Of a DNA stretch of 64,000 nt, positions 38,550 through 50,520 are shown piece by piece; within the stretch, counting starts at the first letter, position 1, and every line of letters starts with the position of its first letter. The DNA is taken from NCBI GenBank assembly GCA_018340805.1, contig JACMZG010000008.1, positions 16,957,881-17,021,880 of the forward strand. Reading direction: 5' to 3'. The notes under the pieces are model-generated. The model was given only the letters and a program-made list of their open reading frames with translations. It ran no database searches and was not told where the DNA came from. The DNA is from Microvelia longipes (lineage: Eukaryota > Arthropoda > Insecta > Hemiptera > Veliidae). The translations under genes were made by a program, and so were the position numbers.

Positions 38550-39300
38550 AATGACTTGTGTACGTTTTTTAACAAATTGTAAAAGATGGGAAAATAATTT
38601 AATTGAGTTGAAATTCGGTACAAGTGTATACCTTTACGTAATAAATAAGTTTCATTTTAATATCTATATCTAATATATAATATAATATATCCAAAGTTAT
38701 TAAACTTTGTAGAAAAATCAATCTACCGAGTTTGATCTATTCGGGGAAAAAATTATGACGTCATTAACCTGCAATAATGACTCAGCGAAAATTTCGAAAA
38801 ATTGAAATTTGGCACGCTTGTAGCTATGTATAAGATTAACTTATGTGCTAAGTTTTAGTTCATTATAAAAATTAGTTAAATTTTTATTGAATGACTTGTG
38901 TACGTTTTTTAAAAAATTGTAAAAAAATTGAAATTAATTAAAATGAGTTTAAATTTAGTACGAGTGTATAACTTTACGTAATAAATAAGTACACAAAGTT
39001 TCATTTCAATGTGACAAGTATATCCATAATTTTTGTTGGATCATAAAAGTTAAGCAGGATTGAGCGTGGTCAGTGCTGTATGGATGACCACTGAGAATGA
39101 AACTATCTATTTACTATATGAGGACGAGCGAAGCCAGTTTAGAGACGTGTTGCAGTATAAATTTGGCGAATTGTATATTCTAAGGACGAGCGAAGCGAGC
39201 CCGAATATGGAAGGATGAGCGTTGTAAATTCGATATGATGAGGCAAGGTTTCGAGGCACTCCGTACCCGAAATTTTTAATTTGGTAATATCATGACCCAT
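38550..39300 (+). repeat. Repeat R1, long copy (plus)
   Basis: Contains ATGACTTGTGTACGTTTTTT twice (38551 and 38890 areas), AAAGTTTCATTTCAATGTGA, TTTTTGTTGGATCATAAAAG, GGACGAGCGAAGCCAGTTT (39121), GGACGAGCGAAGCGAGCCC (39184) and ATGAGGCAAGGTTTC. The doubled inner block indicates an internal tandem duplication. Confidence 0.75.
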
Positions 39301-39805
39301 TTAACAATGCATTATTTATTTTTTTAGAATTCAATTGCTTTTATTGATAGTGCTAATGGAACTAACTTATAGAAATTAAAAGCTAAGAATGTTTCCGTTA
39401 TCTGAAATCTGCTATTGCTCTTTTAAAATAAGCTCATATTATTTTTAGACTTTTTAGCTACATGATATATTAATCATGAAAATTGACAAACGACAAACAA
39501 CACGAAACACGTGTAATTACTTCTATGAGCCCCTATTATTTAAGCTTGTTTTTTATATATTTAATAAATTAAGAGAATGGTAGTAAATAAAGTAAGCCTA
39601 TTTTGCACTTTTATTCTATCTAATATTAACCACGGAGAGCAGAAGTAATACTAATGAGAAAGTTTATTAGATCAAGAGAGAGCAAAATTGCAAAGAGCAA
39701 GAATAGATTTCAGGTAACGGAAAAATCATACTTTGTTAATTGGTTTATAATTACGAAGTTAGAAAAAAAGCTTTGTTTATTCTGGGTAATATGAATTAAT
39801 TAGTT

Positions 39806-40265
39806 TTTTGAGGTAGTACGTAATTGAGCACTTTATTGGACCGTTTTTAGGATGAGAAGCCAATCATTATTGTTATAGGAGGTTATTTAGTACTTTTCAC
39901 CTCCGAGGACAATAATGAATGTAAAAAAACTCCTAGGACGTAAAAGTAATTCATATATTGCCGCCATTACTGTAATGTAGCGTGTTCTAAAAAACAATCT
40001 GTGTAAAACCTTCATGAGGTTTCTTTAAAACGTTCATTTTGTTTTTGTTTTGTTCGTAGACTAATTTGTTTTTTCGTTTTTAAAAGGTGTTCTAATTGTC
40101 AATTTTGTGTGTTTATTTGTAAAGCTTTTACATTTTTAAGTAAAAGTGTGAAGCTATGGATGAATTCAATGACGACGATAATATGGAGTTAATTGGACAT
40201 TTGTTTTTTTTTTCAATTAAGTATATAGCGCAGTTTATTTAATGAGTGCTACCTCAAAAAAAATA
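39806..40265 (+). mobile_element. Possible small inverted-repeat element with a transposase-like start
   Basis: TTTTTTGAGGTAGTAC at about 39804 and the complement of GTGCTACCTCAAAAAA at about 40246-40261 form a 14-16 bp terminal inverted repeat. Inside, an ATG at 40156 opens 28 codons beginning MDEFNDDDNMELIGHL before a T-run and stop at 40242. Acidic starts like this are common in PIF/Harbinger-type nucleases, so this may be a deletion derivative; that link is inference. Confidence 0.35.
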
Positions 40266-40304
40266 GTGTATGCTATCCGGCTGAGAATGTCTTTATGTCT
40301 TGGC

Positions 40305-40880
40305 AATTTTTCCCGACTCGCTTCGCTCGTCGGTAAATCTAATTGCACTTCTCAGCCTTATGGCAGAAATAACTATTTTAGTACACTTTAAAAGCTTTTG
40401 AAACGAAACTTAGTGTACTTATCTATTTCGTAAAGTTATACGTTTGTACCAAATTTCAACTCATTGAATTATTTTCCGTTTTTCCTTAAAAAAAACGTAC
40501 ACAAGTTATTTGATAATGCAATAATAAGATGTAACTTGGCACATATATCAGTCTAATATATGGCTACATGGGCGCCAAATCTCAATCTTATCACAAAAGT
40601 TCCCGCATTTATAATTTTTTTTAAATTTTTGCTGAGTTATTAATTATAAATATATCATAATTAATTATCATTAAAACGTCTATTCTAAATTGACAACTAC
40701 ACCTATAGACTGAAGTTTGTACAATGTTTTAACTCTCTAGCATAAATACACTGGGAGGTTCAATGATAACACACACATACAGACAGACAACTTAAAACCA
40801 ACCACTCAGAAGGCCTAAAAACACCTGAAACGGATAATTACGGTGACATCTTGGTTTAGGATTTTGAGGAAAAGTAAAAA
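40305..40880 (-). repeat. Repeat R1 copy (minus)
   Basis: ACTCGCTTCGCTCGTCGG, AACGAAACTTAGTGTACTTA, AAAACGTACACAAGTTATTT, AACTTGGCACATATATCAG, TAGCATAAATACACTGGGAG and ACCTGAAACGGATAATTACG appear in family order. Confidence 0.75.
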
Positions 40881-41629
40881 ATATTCTTTATTTTTAATTT
40901 TTCATAGCATAAAAATATAGCAGAAATATAAAACAAAGCCATACTAAATAAATAATTTATTCACGTATTGTTACCTCACTCTAATTATATAGTCACTGCG
41001 CTGAGTGTTATCTCGTGATAAGAGTCAGGTTTGTAACTAAAGTAGGTCTCCTGTGTGCTGCTACTATTTAAAATTGGAAAACACGATAAACTTTGTAATT
41101 AACATTACTTCTTTCATGAACACCATTTTAAAATAATATTATGGTTAATTTTATTGTAGTCTGTAAATATACAATACAATAGATTATTTGCATTTTTCCA
41201 AAAACATTTTTTTGCTCATAAAATGATGAATATCAGAGTGGTTAAAGGCTTTAGGTGGAGCAGACATTTGCAGGGGAATAAGAAGATTGTAATTGATTTG
41301 AACTTCGTTGTCTTGGTCTAGGATATCGGAATGTGGGGAGAAAAAATAAAATGTAACTTCGTATTTTTCCTAATCATACATAGAGTACAAGCTTAAAAAA
41401 ATTAACTCAATCAGACTTTTTGATGCTTTGTGATGTTTAAAAGTGTTTGTGGTGGTCATTAATGGGGTTAATGACGTCACCCATATTTCATAAACAATAG
41501 AGCTTCAGGATATTAACTATGTTAATTGTTGTACCGAGTTTCATTTGGATACAAGTTCGAAAATTATTGTGTCCCATAAAAACGTCTAGCAACAAAAATC
41601 TCGTATATACATACACACACACGCACTCA

Positions 41630-41632
41630 TAT

Positions 41633-41715
<83 letters not shown>

Positions 41716-41716
41716 A

Positions 41717-41806
<90 letters not shown>
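41630..41806. repeat. (AT)n microsatellite
   Basis: TA tract with ATAATA and GTTATA breaks, preceded by CATACACACACACGCAC. Confidence 0.97.
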
Positions 41807-41809
<3 letters not shown>

Positions 41810-42424
41810 GAGTTGTGCGTACTCTGTACAGGAGTTTGTAATTTATTAAAAATTTATTTTTAACATTTGTAACAGTAAAATGACTACATATTAACATGTT
41901 AGGTTAAAATGTCAACTAATGAATATGTATGTCACGTTTACTACTGTCTAGAATTTAATTTATATTTTTTATATCTAACAGAATAAAATATCACAGAAAA
42001 GTCGCATAAAGATTTCGAATAAAATTTAAACAGGATCTGTTCGTACGAAATATCAGACTAATGTAGTATGAATCACTGATAATGTATTTAATATCTGTGC
42101 AGTGAATTTAAATTCTCCTAATTTGCAATCCAAAAATTAAAGTAAATTCTGGCATTAGTGTGTTAAGATTATACACATATGTGGGTCCGCAAAGACTCGT
42201 TAAGAGTAGTAGTAGTATGGGGGGAGTGGTAGTAACTACCAGGCAAGTAGGCCACGTTGTTGGGCCTTTTTGCCAGCTCCCTAAGATAGTGTTCTACTCC
42301 TTATAATTTCAAGTGTAGGTATATTTCTTCTAATCTAGACAGAAGTGCCGTGAATTTCTATGGTTCCTCTATGCCTTTTTTCAAGCAATCATACATATTT
42401 TCACTGACTCTTGTAGTCTAGTGA
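41807..42424. other. AT-rich, nothing recognised
   Basis: No gene seen; a short GC-richer piece near 42218-42290 (GCAAGTAGGCCACGTTGTTG) is unexplained. Confidence 0.4.
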
Positions 42425-42775
42425 AAACTAGGAACAACACGTGCCCTCACTGTTAAAAACCAAGCCTCCATACACTTTAAACTACAAGGCAGAAAGAGTA
42501 TGTATTATAATGAATCCACTGTGAGGGTCCTAAATTTAGCCTATACCAGTTTCATTTAGAGTAAGGGAACATGTACCTGACAACGCACAGGCTCTAGACC
42601 ACCGGCTTTACTTTCCTTCTGAAGTACATGGTACGTAGAATTTTTTATTTCTCTCATAAAAATCCCAGAGGCCCGTGCTGGATTGAACCCAGGACTAAAT
42701 AAACTCAGAAGTTTAAGTCCATTCATTCTGTGTATTGGCCGCGTAACTTAACCTCTACACCACGGTGACTCCTCG
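42425..42775 (-). repeat. tRNA-derived SINE family S1 (minus copy)
   Basis: On the minus strand a head reads GTCACCGTGGTGTAGAGGTT then GGGTTCAATCCAGCACGGGC (B box), followed by AAGTAAAGCCGGTGGTCTAG, GAGCCTGTGCGTTGTCAGGT, GGCTAAATTTAGGACCCTCA and GGCACGTGTTGTTCCTAG. The same blocks in the same order form the plus-strand copy at 48513-48905. Confidence 0.75.
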
Positions 42776-43104
42776 TTACGAGGAAGTTTTACGTGTATTT
42801 ACGGCTCTGATAATCCAAATAGAGTGTCAAACATTTATCATAATTCACCCTTCATAGTTGCCATAACTTGAAGGCAATATATTGCTTATTTCTTTCAGTT
42901 TTCTTATTTCTTTCAACTCTAGTGGCCTAGAGTTGTACCTATCAGTGGACTATTTTTTTATATTTTTGTATACTACTTTTTATATGCAATGTTTTATTAG
43001 TATTATTTTGAGTAACTTTGTTACTATTTTTAAATGCTCTATTATGTTTTTATCTGGGGGTTAAAACAGGAAGAATTTACGAAGAACAGATGATTCGAAA
43101 TGGT

Positions 43105-43400
43105 GAAAGCAAGGATGTTGAATAAAGGGGATGACGCATTAAGGAACATTTCTGACCTCATGGAAGTTGTATGAGAAAGAGAAATAGGAGCAAACTTCCC
43201 TTCTCTTAGGTTATAATTAAAAAAGGCGCCAAACGCAGGTTATGTAGCTAAGACAACAATTCTTGGTTGTCGAGTTTGCTTCTCAACTTTCTTCAGTGCT
43301 TTCGTTATTGTTACATTTGGTGCTTGTCAAGTCATTTGTGCTTATATTTTACATTTTGGACTCTAGGTAGCCACTTTAGTGAGAGTAATTGAGCTTTACC
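43105..43400 (+). repeat. Copy of the 57929-58459 inverted-repeat element
   Basis: Begins CAAGGATGTTGAATAAAGGG then ATGACGCATTAAGGAACATT and TGGAAGTTGTATGAGAAAGA. It continues with GGCGCCAAACGCAGGTTATG, GTCGAGTTTGCTTCTCAACT and TAGCCACTTTAGTGAG. These are the complement of 58459 back to about 58180. Its far end is lost or diverged. Confidence 0.8.
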
Positions 43401-44489
43401 GTTTACTTTTCGTAGAGAGTAAGTTGAATGAGTTAATATTTTGTCTTTTTTTAGCCTAGTGAAATGTTTTGCTAGTTTTCAAGATTCAATTTTGGTTGTA
43501 ATGTTCTTAATTTTCTTTAATGTTGTTACTTTTGAGCAATATTAAAAAGAAAGTTAAAAGTATGAACTTTTTAATGTAAACTCGGATTATTCTTAATTAT
43601 TAAGGCTCTAGGGATCAAGCTAAGCGAGTTTTCTTTGGTATCTTTTTCCCTGAATGATTCATTCATTACTCGATTAATTCGCGAAAATATAAAAGCAGCA
43701 TAAACTAAACTCACTAGAAGTGTACAATATTGTTGCACACAGCTGATTTAAGAAGGTTGAGCATATATTTGCATATTACAGTATATAAATAAACACTTGC
43801 ATTTCCTTTAAAACTTCGGGAAAATTGCGGCCAACATGTAAATATAGTCTTTGTTCATGCACGCGTTTTGATGTCGATACACTGGACCATGTTAAACTTC
43901 AGCTATAAAGCTGAAACCCAATAAACATTCTCTGCAGGTTTATGTCATCACTTTCTTGTAAACACGCTATCTTTCGAACGGATTAATATTTATATCTATG
44001 GCCACAACTTTTTCTTATATTTGATTTTAGTGAATTTTCATTAACAAACAAGGCTTAAGAAGTTGTTTGATTTTTACAAGTCATTATCAATATTCTATCA
44101 TCGTATTTCTGCATTGCAAAGTTCATCAACAAAGGATCAATTTCCTGTCATATACAAGGAGTATTAGAAATTAAAAATATTGGTGTTAAAAAAGGTCATG
44201 ACTTTAAAATATGAGTTGAAATTAAGTCATTAGCTCGTAAGGCCAAGGTCAGACGTCTTTCTCTAATCTGCTCTTACTTTTAATATTTATATTAAAATAA
44301 GTAAATATAAATTAACGAATTAATAAATGTCAAAATGCTCGCTAAAGCAAATTATTTCAGTATGCAATGAATTATACATTTAAATCATCATACGTCAAAA
44401 CTTATTTTTAGCAGAATAAAAATGTGCATTATTCATTTGGTTTAGTCCATAAATAATAGTTATTACCTTTATATTTACTTTATTTCCTC
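43401..44489. other. AT-rich, nothing recognised
   Basis: No open frames, RNA genes or element ends identified. Confidence 0.5.
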
Positions 44490-45260
44490 AAGTATACCGT
44501 AGGTATATAGGAAAGTTGTGTACGTAGATTTATAGTTAGTGTGTAGTTATCATCGCAGGTTTTTGAAAAGTTATATGCCAAGTTGAAACTTGGCATATAC
44601 TTCATTGCCTTCTACAATGCCCTATAATTTTGACACTGGCACCTATAGGGAACGTCAATTATAAACTAAAGATGAAAAATCGGTTACGGGGTACCTCGAG
44701 ACTTTTCCTAACCACTTTGGATTTGCTTCATTCGTCCTCAGACAGGAAAGATCAGTTTTAATTCCATCGGTCACCAATCCGCCAATAAACCTTGATGCTG
44801 CTCAACAAAATTAAACCCACAAATGCCGTAGATATATCAGACGTATTTAAATGGAACTTTATATATCTGTTCATTATACGAAGGTACCTACTTTTAACTC
44901 AATTTGGTTATCCAAGTTTTAACAAGTTTTAAAAAAAGGTAGACATGCCATCTCAAAAAAATTGAACTAATGCTGATAATGAGATAAAACATAGCACATT
45001 TGTTGATATTAATTAGGTCTGTATCAGTTACAAATTTCAAATCTATCTCATCATTCGTCCGTGTTTTTAGAATTTTTGAAAGTTTTATTAAATCTTTATT
45101 GTCGTCATAAAAATATTATCGTGATAGCACAACAAGGTGTGAAAATTGATTTATATGCCGTTTCAATTTTTTAACATGACACACAAAAACCTACGATGCT
45201 AACTACACACAAACTATATACCTAAATACACAAATGTTACTATATACCTACGGTATACTT
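44490..45260 (-). repeat. Repeat R1, rearranged copy
   Basis: A short plus-orientation piece (ACCGTAGGTATATAGGAAAG at 44495) is followed by minus-orientation blocks: ACGGGGTACCTCGAGACTTT, GATTTGCTTCATTCGTCCTC, AAACATAGCACATTTGTTGA, and near 45240 ATATACCTACGGTATACTTA. Inverted ends (44495 against 45235-45255) enclose the copy. Confidence 0.65.
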
Positions 45261-45574
45261 AAGGAAATAAAGTAAATATGAAGTTCATAAACTTATTTAT
45301 GGACTAAACTAAAATGCATATTAGGAGCTTATTAATCCTTACTAATGTAAAAAGTGTCGCCATCTTCCACGGCTACTCCCTCAGGCACTGATATCACTAC
45401 AATATCCGCCTTATCGTCAGTTTATTAACATGTCGAATCAAATTTTACGTCTTTACTGTTGTGTAGTAGTTAATTGTGCGTATTTAATGTTATTATGTTA
45501 TGACTTCTAAAAACAAATAAAAAATACTGATTAAAGTAAGTCGGCTTTCAGCGTGTTTAACAGTAAGAGTGAAC

Positions 45575-46115
45575 AATCTCATAAGCTCATTTTTCGACAA
45601 AAACACAAACCATATGCTTATCCAATACTTTTATACTCAGGTAGTGTAGGATGTTGCAAACACAAACATAAGCTTATCAATACTTTTATACTCAGTGAGG
45701 ATGTTGCAAACACAAACCATAAGCTTATCCAATACTTTTATACTCAGTGTAGGATGTTGCAAACACAAACCATAAGCTTATCCAATACTTTTATACTCAG
45801 TGTAGGATGTTTGCAAACACAAATCATAGCTTATCCAATACTTTTATACTCAGTGTAGATGTTGCAAACACAAACCATAATCTTATCCATACCTTTTATA
45901 CTCAGTGTAGGATGTTGCAAACACAAACCATAAGCTTATCCTTATACTCAGTGTAGGATGTTGCAAACACAAACATAATCTTATCCATACTTTTATACTC
46001 AGTGTAGGATGTTGCAAACACAAACCATAAGCTTATCCAATACTTTTATACTCAGTGTAGGATGTTGCAAACACAAACCATAATCTTATCCAATACTTTT
46101 ATACTCAGTGTAGGA
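45575..46115. repeat. Satellite, 53-bp unit
   Basis: About ten units with blocks GCAAACACAAACCATAAGCT, TATCCAATACTTTTATACTC and AGTGTAGGATGTT. A plus-strand frame through part of it (45553-45858) is a periodicity artefact. Confidence 0.95.
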
Positions 46116-46384
46116 CAATGTTGCTCAAACCTATTTGTATCGCTACCGTGTATCCTTTACAACGGTAGCGAAACTATTTTGCACTTGTAGGTACCTACCT
46201 CACTGTTATAGTTGCAGGGACTCCCAAGGTCTAATACTTGAAGGGAGAATACAACAGTTCTTATCAGCTATTATAATAATTACAATTTTTTGTAAATAGT
46301 ACGTTATTTATTATAAAGTAAAATGAATTTATGTGTGTTGTAAAGAAAATTAACCGCCCTGTGTGGGTGTATTTTAATTATGGG
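46116..46384. other. Short non-coding stretch
   Basis: Contains a small hairpin, TATCGCTACCGT against ACGGTAGCGAAA, at 46139-46170. Confidence 0.5.
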
Positions 46385-46392
46385 CTGTAGAG

Positions 46393-46709
46393 CATACAGA
46401 TAGATCCTAGAGGCGGTATAGCCTATCTCAAAAAGTCAAGAGTTCTGAAAAATCATTGTGTGGCTTTCAGGGGCTCTTTATAACCTTAAGAAAGCTCTTC
46501 TAAGAGTGAGTTAAGGTTATAATGAATCAACTGTTTTTGGCTTTCTACACATTGTTTGTGTTTTGACTTATCTTTTCAGCGTTCTACTATAAGAGTCACT
46601 GTAATTTTGTTCTGTTTATTTGATCATATTGATAATCAAAGGTGGTCAGGTTATTTTTCTGATGTTTCAAAACTCAACCAATAGGGCCCTCTAGTAATAT
46701 ATCTCTATG
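46393..46709. mobile_element. MITE family M1, copy 2 (317 bp)
   Basis: Same ends as 35986-36302 (CATACAGATAGATCCTAGAG and CTCTAGTAATATATCTCTATG). Internal blocks GCATAGCCTATCTC/GTATAGCCTATCTC, CAGGTTA, TGATGTTTCAAAACTCAACC and AATAGGGCC are shared. Flanks CTGTAGAG (46385-46392) and TTGTAGAG (46710-46717) agree in 7 of 8 bases. Confidence 0.88.
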
Positions 46710-46717
46710 TTGTAGAG

Positions 46718-47480
46718 GGCTGAAGAGGCTCTAGTCTCCTTTTGTAAGGGCACTTTCAGACCCCGTATCACTAAGTAAAATTACACAGTGATAAAGGGTC
46801 TGAAAAGAGACTTATACTTAAATAGAAGGACTTATTTTATTTTATCAGTCAAAATATATTAAACAGCCAAAACTTTTGGCTGGCTACTGCATCTGTTTCA
46901 TTGCTGAAATGTTTAAAGTAGAATGATATAACTTTTATTAATAAACCAAGAAATCATAATTAACTAAACAGAAAATAAAGCCAAAACATTAAAATTTAGT
47001 ACTTGTACATAGTTACTTTAAATAATTAGACACGTTCATTAGATAAAGTGCCTTCCCTTATCACAGCGCTCTAATGCTAAGTAACTCCGTCATTTTTATA
47101 CCTATCAGTTAGTTTGGTTTACTTACATTCGAACTTATACTTACTTGATACTGACAGTATATATTGGATTTAAAAATATACCCTGTGGACGCTGTATTTA
47201 ATTGAACTATCAAGTTTAATCTTAATCAATGATAGCTTAAAATTTATTACTTAATTATATAGTCGATTTGCTGAAATAGATTATACTAAGTTTTTGCATT
47301 ACTTTGCCTCAGTTGTTTGTTTGCCGTCTGTTGATAACTTTCGTTATTTAGAATTTGTACAATTTTTAGTCCTTTTACGATTGCTTTATAATTTTTTTAA
47401 AATAAATATTATCATGAGGAGATTCAACATTTTAGAAGGTATTTGTTTATACTTGAGTTTATTTTTACTTTTCCCCGCCT
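46718..47480. other. AT-rich, nothing recognised
   Basis: A 76-codon frame at 47294-47524 runs into the R1 boundary (CTACGTAGGAGGTAGGTACA) and is not gene-like. Confidence 0.45.
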
Positions 47481-48400
47481 ACGTAGGAGGTAGGTACATA
47501 GAAAAAGTATTATGTTCGCACTAAAAATCCGAACATAAAATGGCTGTATGGCTGTTGGAGTCCAATACAGCCCGAGGTACGGGATACCTCGGGACTTTTC
47601 CTCATTACATTGGATTCGCTACGCACATCCTCCCTGCTTCGGAATCGCTTCGCTCGTCCTTAGAAATACAGTTCGCCAAATTTATACTGCAACACGCCTT
47701 CAGACTCGCTTTGCTCGTCTTCTGATAGTAAATGCATTCGTATCATTCTCGGCGGTCACCATACAGCACTAACCACGCTCAATGGTCCTTAATTTTTATG
47801 ATTCAACAAAAATCATAGATTACTTGTCGTATTGAAACGAAACTTAGTGTACTATTTATTAGGTAATGGTATACACTTGTACCCACATTTCAACTCAATT
47901 AGACCATATAGCTCGTCCTCATATAGTAAATACATAGTTTCATTCTCAGTGGTCATCCATACAGCACTGACCACGCTCAATTCTACTTAACTTTTTATGA
48001 TCCAACACAAATTATGGATTACTTGTCACATTGAATGAACTTTGTGTACTTATTTAATAAGTAAAGTTATAACACTCGTACTAAGTTTAAACTCATTTGA
48101 ATTATTTTCGGTGTTTTCAATTTTTTTAAAAACGTGCACAATTCATTTAATAAAAATTGAACTAATGCTGCTAATGATGAAACTTAGCACAAATGTTAGT
48201 CACATGCGTGCCAAATCATTTTTCCGCGTGTTACAATTTTTCTAAATTTTGCTGATTCATTATTGAGGGTTAATGACGTCATAAAAAATTATTTTCCGAT
48301 GAGCAAAACTACGCAGTAGACTGTTTTTTGTACAATTTTTCAACTCTCTAGCATATATAAACTATCTTATGAACATTTACTTAGTTTGCGATTGATTTTG
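47481..48400 (-). repeat. Repeat R1, long copy (minus)
   Basis: ACGGGATACCTCGGGACTTT, ATTGGATTCGCTACGCACAT, GGAATCGCTTCGCTCGTCCT, CAGACTCGCTTTGCTCGTCT, ATCCAACACAAATTATGG, AATGACGTCATAAAAAATTA and TAGCATATATAAACTATC follow family order, with a second diverged internal unit from about 47905. Short plus-orientation ends occur at 47481-47530. Overlapping frames at 47540-47772 are shadows of this repeat. Confidence 0.78.
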
Positions 48401-48512
48401 GTCTTTCGATAGAGATAAACATATGTAATATTTTTGATATTTTACAATTATAATTGTATTCAAATAGGGGTTTTAAATGGCATTCGTCATTATTGATAGA
48501 ATTGGGAGAATA

Positions 48513-48905
48513 TGGGGGGTCCCGGTGTGTATTAGTTAGCATGTGCACTGCCATCCAGACAGTCCGGGTTCGATCCTGGTCGGGACCTCTAGATTTTCAT
48601 GTGAGGGATGGAAATCCTTTCACATGTCCCTTCGGAAGGACGTTAAGCCGGTGGTTCTGAGCCTGTGCGATGTCAGGTCACCCATTTTTTGTTTCAAATA
48701 ATGGGAAAATTGTTTGTTGTTGGTTTAACCTTTACTGAGAAATCGAGAAAGATCCCTAACCCAAAAAACCTGGGTTGAGGCAAAATTTAGGACGCTCAAT
48801 GTAGTTAAATTAAATATATTATGTTTCTGCCTAATGGTTTTCGAGAGCAGGGAAGCCTGGTCTGGCAGTGAGGCACGTGTTGTTCCTAGTTAAAGCTTTA
48901 GAAAC
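48513..48905 (+). repeat. tRNA-derived SINE family S1 (plus copy)
   Basis: A 70-nt tRNA-like head at 48518-48587 has a perfect 7-bp acceptor stem (GGTCCCG with CGGGACC), an A-box-like TTAGTTAGCATG (48532-48543) and a B box GGTTCGATCC (48567-48576). The body follows: GAAGGACGTTAAGCCGGTGG, GAGCCTGTGCGATGTCAGGT, GCAAAATTTAGGACGCTCA and GGCACGTGTTGTTCCTAG. Shared structure with 42425-42775 establishes the family. It would be transcribed by RNA polymerase III from the A and B boxes. Confidence 0.82.
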
Positions 48906-50420
48906 TCTCCATCTCTCCCATCTCTATCATCTCTCCCTAATTACTATCACTATCACTTGGGAGCATTGATGGGTTTTTCCTGGCTTACAGACTCCGCGCA
49001 GTATTATATTTTAGTTGTAAACTTATATAGAGCAAATAAAATAATTCTAATAATTTTAAGATTCGAACCCCAGGTTTAAGAAAATATAAATAACTGCTCT
49101 GTCGAGTAATCCAAGTATAGGTAATAAACAGTCTCTCCACTAAAATTTATGTTAAATTAAAAAAAAATTAACATACATTTTAGTGCAGAGACTATTTATT
49201 TACCTATACGGGGTTTAAGAACTTTCTGTGCTCGTATTATCGGCGGGCCGGTTTTAAGAGCGGTTTAAGAGCATGACATTACAAAAACAATTACTTTATT
49301 CGGTTTAACATTTTCCAAAGAAAATTTACATCAGGGTTGGATAAAATACTTTCTCTAAATAAAAAATGTTTTTTTCTTCTTCTTGATATATCACCGAAAT
49401 ATAAAATCCATTGGAGATTGTTATTGAATTTGTAACGTTACAAACATACCGTACTTAATTTTCGTAAATCCAGTAGCCAAACCCCCAGAAGTCCGTTAAA
49501 GGCATGTAAAGAATCACACCCTATGGTACCTCTGGTATTGGTCTCGCCCCTCTTCCAAGTTTTAGCTGGCTGCGGGCTGTTTCCGTATCTTAAAAAAATA
49601 GGTTTCAGGACTAATCTCACAAATACATTATCTTCTTACTGGATACATATCTTTTCAAGAGAGAATATGTTGGCAAAGTTATTTTTAAAGATATAGATCA
49701 ACTAATTGTCTTTGTATTATTTTGACCTTTAATAAACTTTAGATTTTCTTGAATAAAACTTAAATAAACTTAAAATGACGCTTTAAAATTTACAGATAAG
49801 AGAGACCTTAGCATTTTATATGCATTTTCGATTATTTTCAAGAGTTAAATGTGTAAATTTGTGAACAATAACATGATCAGCATCTCTATAGAAAAGCGAC
49901 CTTTACAAAGAACATTACATTTCCATTGAATGTGATTTTACAATGAAACTTCACAGCACTTGAATCCATTCATATGTGTTACCTTTTAATCGAGAGGAAT
50001 TCCAATAAGTTTCACTTTTGGCGTTAAAATTTTACTGATTTTATAATATATTACGATTTAACATAACAATGGGACAGTGAAATTAATTGATACTTTTTTG
50101 CTACCCTGTGCAAGAATAAGATAGGGTACCCTATAATAAGGATCAATATATAATGACCCCTAAACTGTATAAGGACAGGAAAACATTTATGTAAAGCAAA
50201 ATGTAAAATCTATTCTATTTATGTAACGTCAACGTTTCGAAAAATGGAAAAAAATTGTTGTTATTGGTTTAACCTTTACTGAGAAATCGAGAAATCGATT
50301 TCTCTGAACATTTAAAGATAAATTCCGAGCTTTGTATGAATCCTCAAAATGATAATGGGCCATTTTTATAGTTTTAAGTCAGGCGTATATTTGTATTAAA
50401 AAATCAGGGAAATACACACA
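48906..50420. other. Non-coding; one small fold-back
   Basis: At 49124-49200 ATAAACAGTCTCTCCACTAA and its near complement enclose TTAAATTAAAAAAAAATTAA; the AGTCTCTCCAC word is shared with family H2 ends. The phrase TTGGTTTAACCTTTACTGAG, GAAATCGAGAAA occurs at both 48720-48750 and 50260-50292. No gene seen. Confidence 0.45.
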
Positions 50421-50424
50421 CAAA

Positions 50425-50427
50425 CAC

Positions 50428-50500
<73 letters not shown>

Positions 50501-50520
50501 ATATATATATAATATACATA
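50425..50520. repeat. (AT)n microsatellite
   Basis: TA tract following CACACAAACACACAA. Confidence 0.95.

Noticed and set aside
45553..45858. 101-codon frame containing KLIQYFYTQ-like repeats
   Set aside because: It lies in the 53-bp satellite and shifts phase in each unit.
47540..47772. Two overlapping frames with LRSSLEIQFAKF and RQIYTATRLQTRFARLL
   Set aside because: They are conceptual translations of the R1 repeat; equivalent nonsense frames arise at 20188-20409 and 55006-55200 from other R1 copies.
48518..48587. Functional tRNA gene
   Set aside because: The acceptor stem is perfect, but the anticodon loop lacks the expected T33 and normal size, and the segment is the head of a repeated SINE.
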